A DNA stretch of 64,000 bases, taken from contig MNQK01000035.1 of NCBI GenBank assembly GCA_001915385.1, positions 1-64,000 of the forward strand. The letters are read 5' to 3'. The translations under genes were made by a program, and so were the position numbers. The first letter of the stretch is position 1; each line of letters opens with the position of its first letter. This document shows, piece after piece, positions 15,822 to 25,313 of the stretch. This DNA is from Bacteroidales bacterium 52_46 (GTDB lineage: Bacteria; Bacteroidota; Bacteroidia; Bacteroidales; Muribaculaceae). The notes beneath the pieces were generated by a model that had not been told where the DNA came from, did not search any database, and was given only the letters and a program-made list of their open reading frames with translations.

Positions 15822-18800
15822 TTATTTCACGCTTACCTTTTCGGCTTTGTCGCCGGCGACGCGGATATATACACCCGGTGTAAGCGACGTTCCGTTCACG
15901 CGTACCCCCTGGAGGTTATAGTAAACGGTGTCGGCAGCGGTATCGGCTGCTATTTCCGTCACGCCGCTTTGGGTCATTCTTACAGTGGCTACGTTGCTCT
16001 CTGCCGCGGCTCCGTAGTTGTAGACGGGTACTACTGTATAATTGAACTCATACTCGCCTTCGGGATGCTCCGGAGTGAGAGGCGCGTCGGTGTACAGCAC
16101 GTCGTTGTGCAGGGCGGCATTGACAGGTTCGCCGTCGCGGAATACGTAGTATCCGTCAATGGCGAGGTCGGCCGGCTGCGAGGGTGCTGCCTCGTAGGTC
16201 ACATCGTCGATGAGGAGCGCCACAGTGTCATAGCAGTTGTGGTGTATGGCGAAATGCTTGGCTCCTTCGGGGAGGGTGAATGTGAACAATGTCCACCTTT
16301 CGGGCACTGTTCCGTCGGTTGCGAAGCCAGTTATATCGGTTACCTTTTCGGTCAGCGATGCTACCTGGTTGTCGCTTGTAGAATAAAGTATCTCGAATGA
16401 TTCAGGCCATGCCAAAGAGAAGCTCTTGGCGTAGAAGCTGACGGTCTGGCTGTTGCCCGACAGTTCGGGCGATATGAGCCAGTTGTCGTTGTCGGCGCTC
16501 TGCGCGCTCGGCGCCATCATGAAGCGTTGTCCGCTGTATGCTTCGGCATCGGCGGCATACGTGTCGGGCACCTGTGCCACGATATTGTCAAAGAGCTGGA
16601 ATCCGATAGGCTGTGTCTGATACGGATTGTAGAGTTCGCGGAATATGTTGTAGGTCTTTACGCCGTCGCCGTCGTGCACTGTCCATGCTCCGGCTCCGTT
16701 GATGGCCATAGGAGTGTACTCGTCGCTTTCGAAATTATCGGTGACGGTTTCGGGAGCTGCCTCGCCGATTTCGGGATGGCTCCACGTAAGGACTACGTTC
16801 GTGCCGTCAAGTGTAGCCTGAAGGTCATTGACTGTAGTGTAGGGCGCATGCTTTACGGCTACTTTGGCCGATGCGCTGTTGTTGGCTGCCACTGCGTCGC
16901 CTTCGAGTTCGACAGTAAGCGCTACTTCGAGTTCGGCCGGCGCGTTGTAGGCGACAGTATGCTTCAGTGTCACATCTGCGAATGCATTGGGTGCCATCTC
17001 CGCAAGTTCTTCAGTGGCAACGGTTTTGCCGTTGACTGTCCAGATGGCGGCGGGTGTCGCAGGAGTGGTGCCGAGATTCTCTATATGGGCGGTGAAAGTC
17101 ACCTCTTCGCCGGGCTTCGCGGTCTGTTTACCTTCAAAGGTGACTATGCGGGCGTCGATGGGATCGAGGTTGCGTATGCGTATATTGTCGACAGGTACGC
17201 TCCATATATGTTCGTCGTCATTATGTGCGGCTACGAAACGCAGTTCGAACATCACCGCTCCGTCGGCCTTGAATGCGTCGAGGGCTATGCGGGCCTGCGT
17301 CCATGCTTCAGTAGGATTCTCCTTGAGGTCGATTGAGGCTATCTGCTCCATCTCGTTGATTTCGTGGCCGGCATATACCTCGATTATGCTGCCCTGGCCC
17401 TGATACCAGAATTCGAGTACGGGAGCCGAAGCCTTGGATATGTCGGCACGTGTCGAGATGAGTCCGTAGGCGGCATCCTTGTCAATCGGCATCCAGAAAT
17501 AGAAACCGCCGTCGCCGTCCTGCGAGGCAAGGGGTTTGATTGCGTCAGGGTCTTCGGGGTCGATGAGCGATGCGAAGTATTCGTCGGTGATGGTGCCGTA
17601 CTGCATGTTGCCGTCAGCGGCGGTGTTGCCGAGCCAGATGTCGTCATAATTGCCGGCGGTAAACGATTCTGTTTTGGGCAGGGCGTCCGGTTTGCCGGCG
17701 GTTATTATGTTGGAAACGCCGTCAAGCGAATAGTATTCGTCGACACCGGCGGTCACCTGGTATGCGTAGAAATCCTGTCCTTCGATTTCGCCGTAGTCGA
17801 GCGTGCATGATGTCTGCGTGGTAGTTGCGAGTGCAGGGTCATAATATGTGCCGAACGCATCGAATATATAGTAGGTGACTTTCTCCGGGTCGACGTATCC
17901 GCCGTGTTCGCCGGTTTCCGGAACTGCGTCCCATGACAGCGTGGCGGTGGTATAGTCGTCGTTGACCGCCAGACGTATATTTTCGGGAGCAAGCGGAGTG
18001 TCCGTGCCGCACCATATATTTTTGTGCTCTACCATTTCGCCTGCCACGTCACCGACATAGGCCACGCCCGTGAATCGGTTGTTGATGCCCTGGTACATTT
18101 CTACATTCTCGATTGTGATGGTTTCGCCTGGCTTCACATTCTCGTAAGTGAATTTATCGACAGTCCAGCGCGAGGTGATTTCAACCTTGGTGATTTCGGT
18201 CAGGTCCTTGCCGGCTTTTGTCTTGGTCGGTGCGGTGTAGTGGACAGTTGCCTTAAGTTCCCCCTTGGGAGCGAGTTCCCATGTGAGCTCGCCGGCTGCC
18301 GGCGGGTCGACTACGACCGGAGGCTCGACTTTGCCTGTGCGCATACCTACATTTGTAAGTCTGAGCGTACCTTTCATCGCTTTTGTCGTAGTGCAGTGGA
18401 ATCCCAGATAATAGTAACCCTCCTTGGTGATGTTGCAGTTGTGCTCATATTTGGTCATGCCCTTCTCCGTATACACTGTGGTCGGCGATATGACCGTTGT
18501 AGCGGCCTCGACCGTAGGGGATGTGCCGAGCGCTACATTCATTTCCACACCGGTTGCTCCTGAGCCCATAATGCCCAATTCAAACGATACGACATAATCG
18601 CCGGGCGTCAGATGGATAGGCACCGTAAACAGCCAGTCATCGTTTGCATCTATGTCATCGGCATTAGGCACCATGCACGCTGCATATCCGTTGGGTGTGT
18701 CATATTGCCATTTACGGTTGTCATTGTTTACATTGAGTGCGGTATAATTCTTTACTTCAGTCCCTGTTTTGCCAAGAACATGTGTGAACGGAACCTCTAC

Positions 18801-18992
18801 ACTGTTTGCGGGAGCTTCCTCTGCTGCGCGCAGTTGCTTTACACTTTCGATACGTGGTGTCGCGGCGTGATGCTGGCGGTTGATTTCCTTAAGTCCGCTT
18901 GGCGCACGTGTCCCGCCGTGACGGTCGGGATTAGCCGCGCCGGCAATCAGCGAGCCGGCAATCGCCATAGTCAGAAGTAAATACTTTCTCAT
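15822..18992 (-). CDS. large secreted multidomain protein with choice-of-anchor/adhesin-like domains
   Basis: The 1056-residue protein has a Sec signal (MRKYLLLTMAIAGSLIAGAA). It carries fibronectin type III-like segments (PENIRLAVNDDYTTATLSWD and DLQATLDGTNVVLTWSHPE), two jelly-roll modules of the cleaved-adhesin/choice-of-anchor type (WLGNTAADGNMQ, and SDNDNWLISPELSGNSQTV with SFYAKSF), and a CARDB-like middle (KPGEEVTFTAHIENLGTTPA). The C-terminal tail YYNLQGVRVNGTSLTPGVYI resembles type IX secretion sorting tails. It is probably surface-exposed or released. Catalytic residues are not recognised. Confidence 0.75.
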   Translation of the reverse strand: MRKYLLLTMAIAGSLIAGAANPDRHGGTRAPSGLKEINRQHHAATPRIESVKQLRAAEEAPANSVEVPFTHVLGKTGTEVKNYTALNVNNDNRKWQYDTPNGYAACMVPNADDIDANDDWLFTVPIHLTPGDYVVSFELGIMGSGATGVEMNVALGTSPTVEAATTVISPTTVYTEKGMTKYEHNCNITKEGYYYLGFHCTTTKAMKGTLRLTNVGMRTGKVEPPVVVDPPAAGELTWELAPKGELKATVHYTAPTKTKAGKDLTEITKVEITSRWTVDKFTYENVKPGETITIENVEMYQGINNRFTGVAYVGDVAGEMVEHKNIWCGTDTPLAPENIRLAVNDDYTTATLSWDAVPETGEHGGYVDPEKVTYYIFDAFGTYYDPALATTTQTSCTLDYGEIEGQDFYAYQVTAGVDEYYSLDGVSNIITAGKPDALPKTESFTAGNYDDIWLGNTAADGNMQYGTITDEYFASLIDPEDPDAIKPLASQDGDGGFYFWMPIDKDAAYGLISTRADISKASAPVLEFWYQGQGSIIEVYAGHEINEMEQIASIDLKENPTEAWTQARIALDAFKADGAVMFELRFVAAHNDDEHIWSVPVDNIRIRNLDPIDARIVTFEGKQTAKPGEEVTFTAHIENLGTTPATPAAIWTVNGKTVATEELAEMAPNAFADVTLKHTVAYNAPAELEVALTVELEGDAVAANNSASAKVAVKHAPYTTVNDLQATLDGTNVVLTWSHPEIGEAAPETVTDNFESDEYTPMAINGAGAWTVHDGDGVKTYNIFRELYNPYQTQPIGFQLFDNIVAQVPDTYAADAEAYSGQRFMMAPSAQSADNDNWLISPELSGNSQTVSFYAKSFSLAWPESFEILYSTSDNQVASLTEKVTDITGFATDGTVPERWTLFTFTLPEGAKHFAIHHNCYDTVALLIDDVTYEAAPSQPADLAIDGYYVFRDGEPVNAALHNDVLYTDAPLTPEHPEGEYEFNYTVVPVYNYGAAAESNVATVRMTQSGVTEIAADTAADTVYYNLQGVRVNGTSLTPGVYIRVAGDKAEKVSVK

Positions 18993-19772
18993 AAATATTG
19001 ATATTTAATGGTTGATATGATAATGTCGGTAATGACGGTTTGTTATGGCGGGAGATTAAAGTGGCAAATATATATAAATTTTTGCAATTTAAGATATTTT
19101 TGTCATATTTTATGCGTTGATATTGTCATTTAAACGTATTTTTATTCACAAAACAGTATTTTTGCGATTTTTTTTATGAATGTAAGCCCTATTCTCGTAA
19201 CTATTAAGCCCACAAACTTATCGGTTACGAGCGTATTGTATGGCTGCACCCCGGTGCTGTTTACTTAAGGAATAAGTTCGTCAACGGAGAGTCGTAGGCT
19301 CGGTGGTGTCACTATCCCCGTCCGACGCGTTAGCGGAGGGCGGGGTAACGGTACCCTCCAATGGAAGGAGCCCGAGAGGGCGACTGTGTAGAATAGGGTA
19401 ACATAATGCATCACACACTCGCCCTCTTCGTGGGCTCGCACAGCGCGTATTACCTTTTACCCCGCCCTCCGCTAACGCGTCGGACGGGGATAGTGACACC
19501 ACCGAGCCTTTGGCTCTCCGCTATTTGAACTGCATTGGAGACGCTTTCTTCCCTTTAGTAAACAGCATCGGGCTGCACCCCGGTGCAGCCGCTGATGAAA
19601 CCCCTGTTTGCATCGTTTTAGACTGTATAGGAGTCCTCTCATACGCTGATAATTAGTACTTTACATGGCGCATATTTGCGGAATGCTTACCTGTTTCCCG
19701 ATACTGCAAAATTATATTATCTGTCTTCGTATGATGCGTCAAAAAGTTACACAGCGAGCAGTTTGAAAATAA
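18993..19772. other. long non-coding gap with repeats
   Basis: The gap holds a TATATTTG -7-like element on the minus strand near 19053-19060 and short palindromes with GGCTGCACCCCGGTG near 19242 and 19571. A 236-bp inverted repeat lies between. No credible gene is seen. Confidence 0.6.
19285..19520. repeat. 236-bp inverted repeat with perfect 52-bp arms
   Basis: Positions 19297-19348 are the exact reverse complement of 19457-19508. A further 7-bp pair (CGGAGAG 19285-19291 with CTCTCCG 19514-19520) flanks them, and imperfect pairing continues inwards (GAGCCC.. with ..GGGCTC). The arms contain TTAGCGGAGGG and ACGCGTCGGACGGGG, related to the hairpin at 7079-7122. A 73-codon minus-strand frame inside it is not protein-like. 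Confidence 0.85.
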
Positions 19773-19808
19773 AAAACCGCCCTGCGCTGTCTGGCGCAGA
19801 GCGGTTTT
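19773..19808 (-). terminator. terminator of the rplM-rpsI-rpsB-tsf operon
   Basis: AAAACCGC and GCGGTTTT enclose a second pairing CTGCGC/GCGCAG, and T/A runs lie on both sides. It is 20 bp behind the tsf stop. Confidence 0.8.
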
Positions 19809-19828
19809 ATTTATTTGCGTGGCAGGGA

Positions 19829-20821
19829 TTAGTCCTGGTTGAGGTTTACGCGCTTGAAAGCAACGGCTACGAGGCCTTTTGCTGTGCTTTCAAGATACTG
19901 ACCGATAGTCATCTTGGCGTCGTTGATGAACTCCTGCTCCATAAGGCAAGATTCCTTGCAGAATTTGTTGACACGGCCGATAGCGATGTTCTCGATCATC
20001 GCTGCGGGAAGGTTGGCGCGTTTCTGCTCGGCTACTTCTGCCATGATGGCGCGGCCCTTGGCTGCCTCTTCCTCGGTGATCCAGCCTTTCGACATGTTTG
20101 ATTCGATGTGGTCCTCAGAGTCGAAGTGGTTGGGGTTGAGACCTGCTTTCTTGAGGGCTGCCTCTACGGCTTTGCGTACTTGCTCGTCCTTGGTTTTCTC
20201 GATAGCGATTGCTTTTTCTGATTCGAGAACTGATGCGGGCACGCTGGCGCGGTCTACGGCGAGGGGGTTCATTGATGCTACCTGCATGGCCACGTTGCGG
20301 CCTGCCTGATAGTCCACGTTTTCGAGGTTGAAACCTACGATGGTGGCGAGCTTGTTGCCGAAGTGGGTGTATGAGGTGGTCGAGGGTGCCTCGATTACTT
20401 CGTATGCTGAGATTTCGGTCTTTTCGCCGGTTTTACCTGTCTCCTCTACAACGAGGTCGGCAACGGTGCGGCCGTCGATTTCGAGAGCCTTGAGGGCTTC
20501 GATGTTGGGCACGCGGTTGGCGATAGCGGCATCGAGGATTTTGTTGGTGAGTTCAACGAAGCCGGCGTTCTTGGCTACGAAGTCAGTCTCGCAGTTGAGG
20601 GCGAGAACGGCGGCGAAGTTGCCTTCGTTCTTGGCGATGACGCAACCTTCCGAAGCCTGACGGTCTTCGCGCTTGGCTGCTACAGCCTGTCCTTTTTTAC
20701 GGAGGATTTCAACTGCTGCTTCGATGTCGCCGTCAGTTTCGGCGAGGGCTTTTTTACAATCCATCAGGCCTGCGCTGGTGAGGGCGCGGAGCTTGGTGAT
20801 TTCAGCCATTGTTACTGCCAT
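19829..20821 (-). CDS. tsf: elongation factor Ts
   Basis: The 330-residue protein is the nucleotide exchange factor for EF-Tu. The N-terminal UBA-like domain (ITKLRALTSAGLMDCKKALAE) is followed by the core with the conserved ALNCETDFVAKN segment. A second in-frame ATG four codons on (MAEITKLR) is an equally possible start. It is the last gene of the ribosomal operon, 138 bp after rpsB with a hairpin in the gap, and a terminator follows. Confidence 0.95.
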   Translation of the reverse strand: MAVTMAEITKLRALTSAGLMDCKKALAETDGDIEAAVEILRKKGQAVAAKREDRQASEGCVIAKNEGNFAAVLALNCETDFVAKNAGFVELTNKILDAAIANRVPNIEALKALEIDGRTVADLVVEETGKTGEKTEISAYEVIEAPSTTSYTHFGNKLATIVGFNLENVDYQAGRNVAMQVASMNPLAVDRASVPASVLESEKAIAIEKTKDEQVRKAVEAALKKAGLNPNHFDSEDHIESNMSKGWITEEEAAKGRAIMAEVAEQKRANLPAAMIENIAIGRVNKFCKESCLMEQEFINDAKMTIGQYLESTAKGLVAVAFKRVNLNQD

Positions 20822-20899
20822 AATATCTGGTATTAAAAAAGTTTTATTATATTTTTAAATTCAGCAGTGTTCAATTTATGGAACCTGCCTTTGATAAAT

Positions 20900-20935
20900 A
20901 TAGACCGACATTCAAACGGTTGAGTGCCGGTCTAT
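20900..20935 (-). other. hairpin between rpsB and tsf
   Basis: ATAGACCG (20900-20907) pairs with CGGTCTAT (20928-20935), with further inner pairing. There is no T-run, so processing or partial attenuation between rpsB and tsf is more likely than full termination. Confidence 0.45.
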
Positions 20936-20959
20936 TAGATGAATATACCGGATAGGTGA

Positions 20960-21790
20960 TTATTCTTCTGTTGCTTCGGCGGGTGCTTCAGCTGCTTCTG
21001 CTTCAGCCTCGGGAGCCTCGGCGGCTTCGTCCTTGCGGCTTACGCGGCGGCGTTCGCGCTTGGGTGCGCCTTCTGCCTCGGCTGCTGCGTTGTCGGCTTT
21101 TTCTGCCTTATGCTCCTGAAGACCTTCGTTGATGGCCGCGCACACGTTTGACAGAATCAGGTCGATTGACTTGCTTGCGTCATCGTTGGCGGGGATTACG
21201 AAGTCGATGTCGGAGGGGTCGGAGTTGGTGTCGACGATTGCGAATACGGGGATACCGAGACGCACTGCCTCTGCTACTGCGATGTGCTCTTTCATCACGT
21301 CTACTACGAAGAGTGCAGAGGGAAGACGGTTGAGGTCTGCGATTGAGCCGAGAGTCTTCTCGAGTTTTGCACGCTGACGTGAAATCTGGAGTTTCTCGCG
21401 TTTTGAAAGGTTGTCAAAAGTACCGTCTTTCGACATTTTGTCGATAGCAGCCATCTTCTTGACAGCTTTGCGGATTGTGGGGAAGTTGGTGAGCATACCG
21501 CCCGGCCAGCGCTCGATCACGTAGGGCATGCCTACTGACTGAGCCTTCTCTGCAATCACTTGTTTGGCCTGTTTTTTTGTGGCTACGAAAAGGATTTTCT
21601 TGCCACCTTTTGCTATGCTCTTGAGAGCTGCTGCCGCTTCGTCGAGCTTGGCTGCAGTCTTGTAGAGGTCTATGATGTGGATACCGTTGCGCTCCATGAA
21701 GATGTAGGGCGCCATGGCAGGATTCCATTTACGTTTGAGGTGACCGAAATGGCAACCTGCTTCTAAAAGTTGATCAAATGTTGCTGACAT
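20960..21790 (-). CDS. rpsB: 30S ribosomal protein S2
   Basis: The 276-residue protein shows the S2 signatures (LLEAGCHFGHLKRKWNPAM, FVATKKQAKQVI, RWPGGMLTNFPTIRK, IPVFAIVDTNSDP). It carries a C-terminal extension after about residue 230 that is rich in Ala and Glu, beginning with a basic patch (KRERRRVSRKDEA) and ending in EATEE, as seen in Bacteroidetes S2. A 179-bp structured gap separates it from rpsI. Confidence 0.96.
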   Translation of the reverse strand: MSATFDQLLEAGCHFGHLKRKWNPAMAPYIFMERNGIHIIDLYKTAAKLDEAAAALKSIAKGGKKILFVATKKQAKQVIAEKAQSVGMPYVIERWPGGMLTNFPTIRKAVKKMAAIDKMSKDGTFDNLSKREKLQISRQRAKLEKTLGSIADLNRLPSALFVVDVMKEHIAVAEAVRLGIPVFAIVDTNSDPSDIDFVIPANDDASKSIDLILSNVCAAINEGLQEHKAEKADNAAAEAEGAPKRERRRVSRKDEAAEAPEAEAEAAEAPAEATEE

Positions 21791-21969
21791 TTTGTTTTTT
21801 TGTTTTGTTTACGTTCTGTGAAATTTAACTCCCGGGTAGGGAACGTGTCCATCCTGAGAGTTTAGATACTAAACATTCGGAGTGAGAGTGTATTTTTGCT
21901 CGGTTCACGCTGCGGGCATCGGCGCTGTGCTCATGTCCTCAGGCTGCCTGAACTGTAAAACGATACTGA
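21791..21969 (-). promoter_or_regulatory. structured leader upstream of rpsB
   Basis: The 179-nt gap can form three hairpins when read on the minus strand: TCAGGC-A-GCCTGA (at 21951-21939), GTTTAG-TAT-CTAAAC (21874-21860), and AACTCTC with GGGAGTT. Ribosomal protein genes are often controlled by such leaders, to which the product itself binds. That role is inferred from position and structure only. Confidence 0.35.
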
Positions 21970-22356
21970 TTAACGTTTTGAGAACTGGAAGCGTTTGCGT
22001 GCCTTGGGCTGGCCCGGTTTCTTACGCTCTACCGAACGCGGGTCGCGGGTCATGAAGCCTTCTTTGCGGAGGGCTGACTTGTCCTCGGGGTTGAGTTTTA
22101 CGAGGGCGCGGGCGATAGCGAGACGGAGTGCCTCGGCCTGGCCTTTGTAACCGCCGCCGTCAAGATTTACCTTGATGTCATATTTTTCTGCGACATCGAG
22201 GAGCGAAAGGGGCTGGCGTACGATGTACTGGAGGATTGACGAGGGGAAATAAACCTCAAGGGGGCGCTTGTTGATAGTGATGGCACCGTTACCTTCTGTA
22301 AGGATTACGCGCGCGATGGCGGCTTTACGACGGCCTACTGCATTAACTGTTTCCAT
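21970..22356 (-). CDS. rpsI: 30S ribosomal protein S9
   Basis: The 128-residue protein shows S9 features: NAVGRRKAAIARVIL at the start, GGGYKGQAEALRLAIARAL in the middle and the basic tail KKPGQPKARKRFQFSKR that reaches the P site. It lies 9 bp after rplM. Confidence 0.97.
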   Translation of the reverse strand: METVNAVGRRKAAIARVILTEGNGAITINKRPLEVYFPSSILQYIVRQPLSLLDVAEKYDIKVNLDGGGYKGQAEALRLAIARALVKLNPEDKSALRKEGFMTRDPRSVERKKPGQPKARKRFQFSKR

Positions 22357-22365
22357 ACTTTGAGA

Positions 22366-22845
22366 TTATTTCAGTTTGTTGATGTCGATGACTTTGGGAT
22401 TCTGCGCTTCGTGCGGATGGTTCGGACCATTGTAGACGTGCATGTTCTCAATGATACGGCGGCCAAGACGGTTTTTGGGAAGCATACCTTTCACTACACG
22501 GATGTAAAGGGGGTGCATGCCGGGTTTGAGGTGCTTGTTGAATGATTTCTTCATCAGCACTTCGGGTGATGCGACACGCTGTCCGCCGGGATAACCGGTG
22601 TAGTTGAGGTATTCGCGGTCTGTCCACTTGTTGCCGGTAAGTTTCACCTTGTCGGCGTTGATAATGATTACGTTGTCGCCGCATTCTACGAACGGAGTGT
22701 AGCAAGGTTTGTACTTGCCGCGGAGCAATTTGGCGACTTTCGCGCAAAGACGGCCGAGTACCTGGTCGGTGGCATCTACCACTACCCATTCTTTTTCGAC
22801 GCTCTGTGCGTTAGGCATTGAGGTTTTGTAACTTAAAGTATCCAC
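22366..22845 (-). CDS. rplM: 50S ribosomal protein L13
   Basis: The 159-residue protein shows L13 features (WVVVDATDQVLGRLCAKVAK, YTGYPGG, AVKGMLPKN-type segment VVKGMLPKNRLGRR, HPHEAQNP). The first dozen residues extend beyond the typical L13 start, as is usual in Bacteroidetes. It is the first gene of the rplM-rpsI-rpsB-tsf operon, with a strong promoter about 110 bp upstream. Confidence 0.96.
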   Translation of the reverse strand: MDTLSYKTSMPNAQSVEKEWVVVDATDQVLGRLCAKVAKLLRGKYKPCYTPFVECGDNVIIINADKVKLTGNKWTDREYLNYTGYPGGQRVASPEVLMKKSFNKHLKPGMHPLYIRVVKGMLPKNRLGRRIIENMHVYNGPNHPHEAQNPKVIDINKLK

Positions 22846-22957
22846 TCTTTAAATGTTTAAAAATTAATTAATTACACATAGCCCATTATCGCGTTGCGTC
22901 CGGCCAAAGACGCTCCCCGACATGCGGCTTTCCTGATTTTTGGATATAATCGGACTG

Positions 22958-22988
22958 CAAAGGTAGTGATTTTCTTCCAATTATCCAA
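22958..22988 (-). promoter_or_regulatory. promoter of the rplM ribosomal operon
   Basis: On the minus strand TTG (22988-22986) and TACCTTTG (22965-22958) are 20 nt apart. The leader to rplM would be about 105 nt long. Confidence 0.7.
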
Positions 22989-23070
22989 CTTTTCATCCCG
23001 CTAAATTTTCATTCCGGCATTGGAAAGATTCATTGGAAAGATTCATGAAGAAAAATACCATCAATATGCG

Positions 23071-23114
23071 ACAGCGTCTGCTGTCGGCAATCTTTGCCGG
23101 GCAGCAGACGCTGT
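23071..23114. terminator. long hairpin between rplM promoter and a convergent 3' end
   Basis: ACAGCGTCTGCTG (23071-23083) pairs perfectly with CAGCAGACGCTGT (23102-23114), with an inner GGCAA/TTGCC. A TTTT run follows on the plus strand. It insulates the rplM promoter from neighbouring transcription. Confidence 0.55.
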
Positions 23115-23161
23115 GTTTTGACGCGCATTACGATTGATGCGCTATCTTTGATTATTGGGCT

Positions 23162-23225
23162 TATAGCTCATATAGCTCATATAAGTCATATAAGTCATAC
23201 TAAGATTTATAAGTCTTATAAGTCT
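23162..23225. repeat. degenerate 9-bp tandem repeats, TATAGCTCA/TATAAGTCW
   Basis: Two TATAGCTCA units, two TATAAGTCA units, one irregular unit and two TATAAGTCT units follow each other with a 9-nt period, just beyond the stop of the minus-strand gene at 23241. Confidence 0.8.
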
Positions 23226-23240
23226 TATACTATTTATACC

Positions 23241-24995
23241 TTACAGTATCACTTTGCTGACTTTGTTGCCTTTGCGCACGATGTAGAGACCGTGGCCGGG
23301 ATTGGCTACGCGGATACCCTCGATGGTGTAGTATTCGGCGGGGGCGTTGTCGGCTTCGTCGGCCGGTACTTCGATTACGGCACCGGTCAGTTTGCCGCCG
23401 ATGCGGGCGTGCTTGGAGGTGAAGATGTCCATATCCTCTTTTTCGGCGCTTGACGAGGGGTCTTTGGAGTAGGGTACGGATGCGTTGTCAAACACGGTGG
23501 GGTCGTAGGGGGTGGAGCCGATTGCGCCCTGTCCGTAGGTGTCGATTACCATCACGCCTATGCCGTTCTCTTTGATATGCTGTTCGGTGATGCCGAGTTT
23601 CGACAGCGGGAATTTCCATTCGTAGAATGAATGTTTTTCGCGGGCCACTTCGTTGATGAGGTCTACGAATCCGTCGTTGGTGCGCAGTTCTTCAGGGTCG
23701 TAGCCTAATTCGCCCTGTCCCCAGATATGCTCGATGCAGGGAAGGAGTCCGTCGGCCACGCCATAGTAAGGTTCGCTGCCTAACTGCAGACATGTGGCCG
23801 GGTTTTCATAGTCTACGGTGCCGTTGGTTCCGGGGAAGAAGAGTGCGGGTTTGCCGACCATTGGTTTGGTGTTGCCGAGCCAGATGCAGTCGGTACCGTT
23901 GCGCATCACGTTATATTTTCCGTCTGCGTCCCAGATGGTGTTGCCGTTGGTGAGCATACCCTCGAATTCCTTGTCTGCGTAGAGGTCAAACGCAAGCATG
24001 ATGCGGCCGTCCATCATCCAGGGACGGTGGCGGTCGTTGTCTGATTTGCCGTCGCCACCCTCATCCCATACGGCATATACATATTGTACGCCGAGGTAGA
24101 GGTTGTCGGCATCGTAAGCGGCATAGATGGCGTATGAGTCGATTACGGGATATTCATGTCGGCCTCTGAATGCTGATGCGATGTCGCGAGCCACACCCTG
24201 GCAGATGAGGTCGTCCTCGGTCCAGTTGGAGAAGGCGTTGTCGGCCGTGCACTGGTAGTTGGTGTTGGGGTGTTTGGTGAACTTGGTGTTGACCGTGCGG
24301 TTGCTGCCGTTCTTGCCGTCGGGGTTCACGCGGTAATAGTCAGTGGTGAGCACACCGTCGACCGCCGGTATTGTCTGACGTTTGGTGTAGACGAAAGTCT
24401 GAGTTTTTTCAACGCCCTCGTCGGTCACCGTCAGGGTGCGGAGTTCGGTAGTGTTCTTGAAAGTAAGGGGCGCTGAATACACGGCCGATGTTTTGGTGGG
24501 AGCCGTGCCGTCGGTGGTGTAGTAGATGGCGACCTGGGGATTGACCGTAAGCGTTACCGTCACTTCGTCGGAGAAGCGGGTGCCGGTTCTGGGCGATGCA
24601 GTCACGGTAGCGGTGGTCGGGGCGGGAAGTCCGCTGTAAAGGCCTTCGTCGGTAACTTTGCCTTTCTCGCCGCCGGCGCCTTTGTAGATATGGCCTACGA
24701 TGGGTGCGCTTTTGACGTCGGCCGTCTGATAGGCCTCTCCGGTTTTTGTAGCGTGTTTGAACAGGAAGCCGCTCACGGTTGAGGGATCGGACGGGAAGGT
24801 ATATGACCAGATATTGCCTTCGATGTGGTCGATTTCCACACCGGGCCAGTCAGTACCGGGATTGCTCCAGTAATGGATACCAACGCTTTCCCACTGCGTC
24901 TCCGAGTTGTCGTAATAGATAGTGTAACTGTCGGCCACGGCTGACATTGCCGGCAATACAAGCGCCAGCAGCACATAGAGAAATCTTGATTTCAT
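23241..24995 (-). CDS. secreted carbohydrate-binding protein (starch-binding-module type)
   Basis: The 584-residue protein has a Sec signal (MKSRFLYVLLALVLPAMSAV). An N-terminal module of about 80 residues resembles starch-binding CBM26 (YTIYYDNSETQWESVGIHYW, WPGVEI). A chitobiase-C-terminal-like Ig module follows (VAIYYTTDGTAPTKTSAVYS). A larger domain has the pattern of CBM9/DOMON-like glycan-binding folds (YAIYAAYDADNLYLGVQYVY). The tail (YYTIEGIRVANPGHGLYIVR) resembles type IX sorting signals. No glycosidase active site is seen, so binding of surface glycan is the likely role. Confidence 0.7.
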   Translation of the reverse strand: MKSRFLYVLLALVLPAMSAVADSYTIYYDNSETQWESVGIHYWSNPGTDWPGVEIDHIEGNIWSYTFPSDPSTVSGFLFKHATKTGEAYQTADVKSAPIVGHIYKGAGGEKGKVTDEGLYSGLPAPTTATVTASPRTGTRFSDEVTVTLTVNPQVAIYYTTDGTAPTKTSAVYSAPLTFKNTTELRTLTVTDEGVEKTQTFVYTKRQTIPAVDGVLTTDYYRVNPDGKNGSNRTVNTKFTKHPNTNYQCTADNAFSNWTEDDLICQGVARDIASAFRGRHEYPVIDSYAIYAAYDADNLYLGVQYVYAVWDEGGDGKSDNDRHRPWMMDGRIMLAFDLYADKEFEGMLTNGNTIWDADGKYNVMRNGTDCIWLGNTKPMVGKPALFFPGTNGTVDYENPATCLQLGSEPYYGVADGLLPCIEHIWGQGELGYDPEELRTNDGFVDLINEVAREKHSFYEWKFPLSKLGITEQHIKENGIGVMVIDTYGQGAIGSTPYDPTVFDNASVPYSKDPSSSAEKEDMDIFTSKHARIGGKLTGAVIEVPADEADNAPAEYYTIEGIRVANPGHGLYIVRKGNKVSKVIL

Positions 24996-25313
24996 GGATG
25001 TGATAAAATGATTGATGTTAAGTATGATAAAAAATTTAAGTAAATATATTGCAAAGAAAGCAGCTAAATTGCAAAAATCATAATGGGAAAATCATAATAA
25101 TCCCATACACTCGAAAAAACTTTGCAAATATATTAAAATTCCTTAATCCAACCAAATATTTTTCCGCATCCTGACAGCTGATTTAAGCTGATAGCCGATT
25201 GAGTCCGATATATCGCTTATGAGTTGGGCTTCTTGGCGAGATTTCGCGGATTGACTCAAAATGCTTTTTTTAGTATTCTACCGCTTGGTCTATTTGTTGT
25301 TCAACAGTCATGG
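24996..25313. other. AT-rich gap at the left edge of the island
   Basis: No gene, strong promoter or paired repeat is recognised here. It marks the change from the GC-richer chromosome to the AT-rich block at 25314-33580. Confidence 0.5.

Noticed and set aside
19281..19502. A 73-codon frame inside the 236-bp inverted repeat
   Set aside because: Both ends of the frame are the two arms of the repeat, so its length reflects the palindrome and not coding selection.
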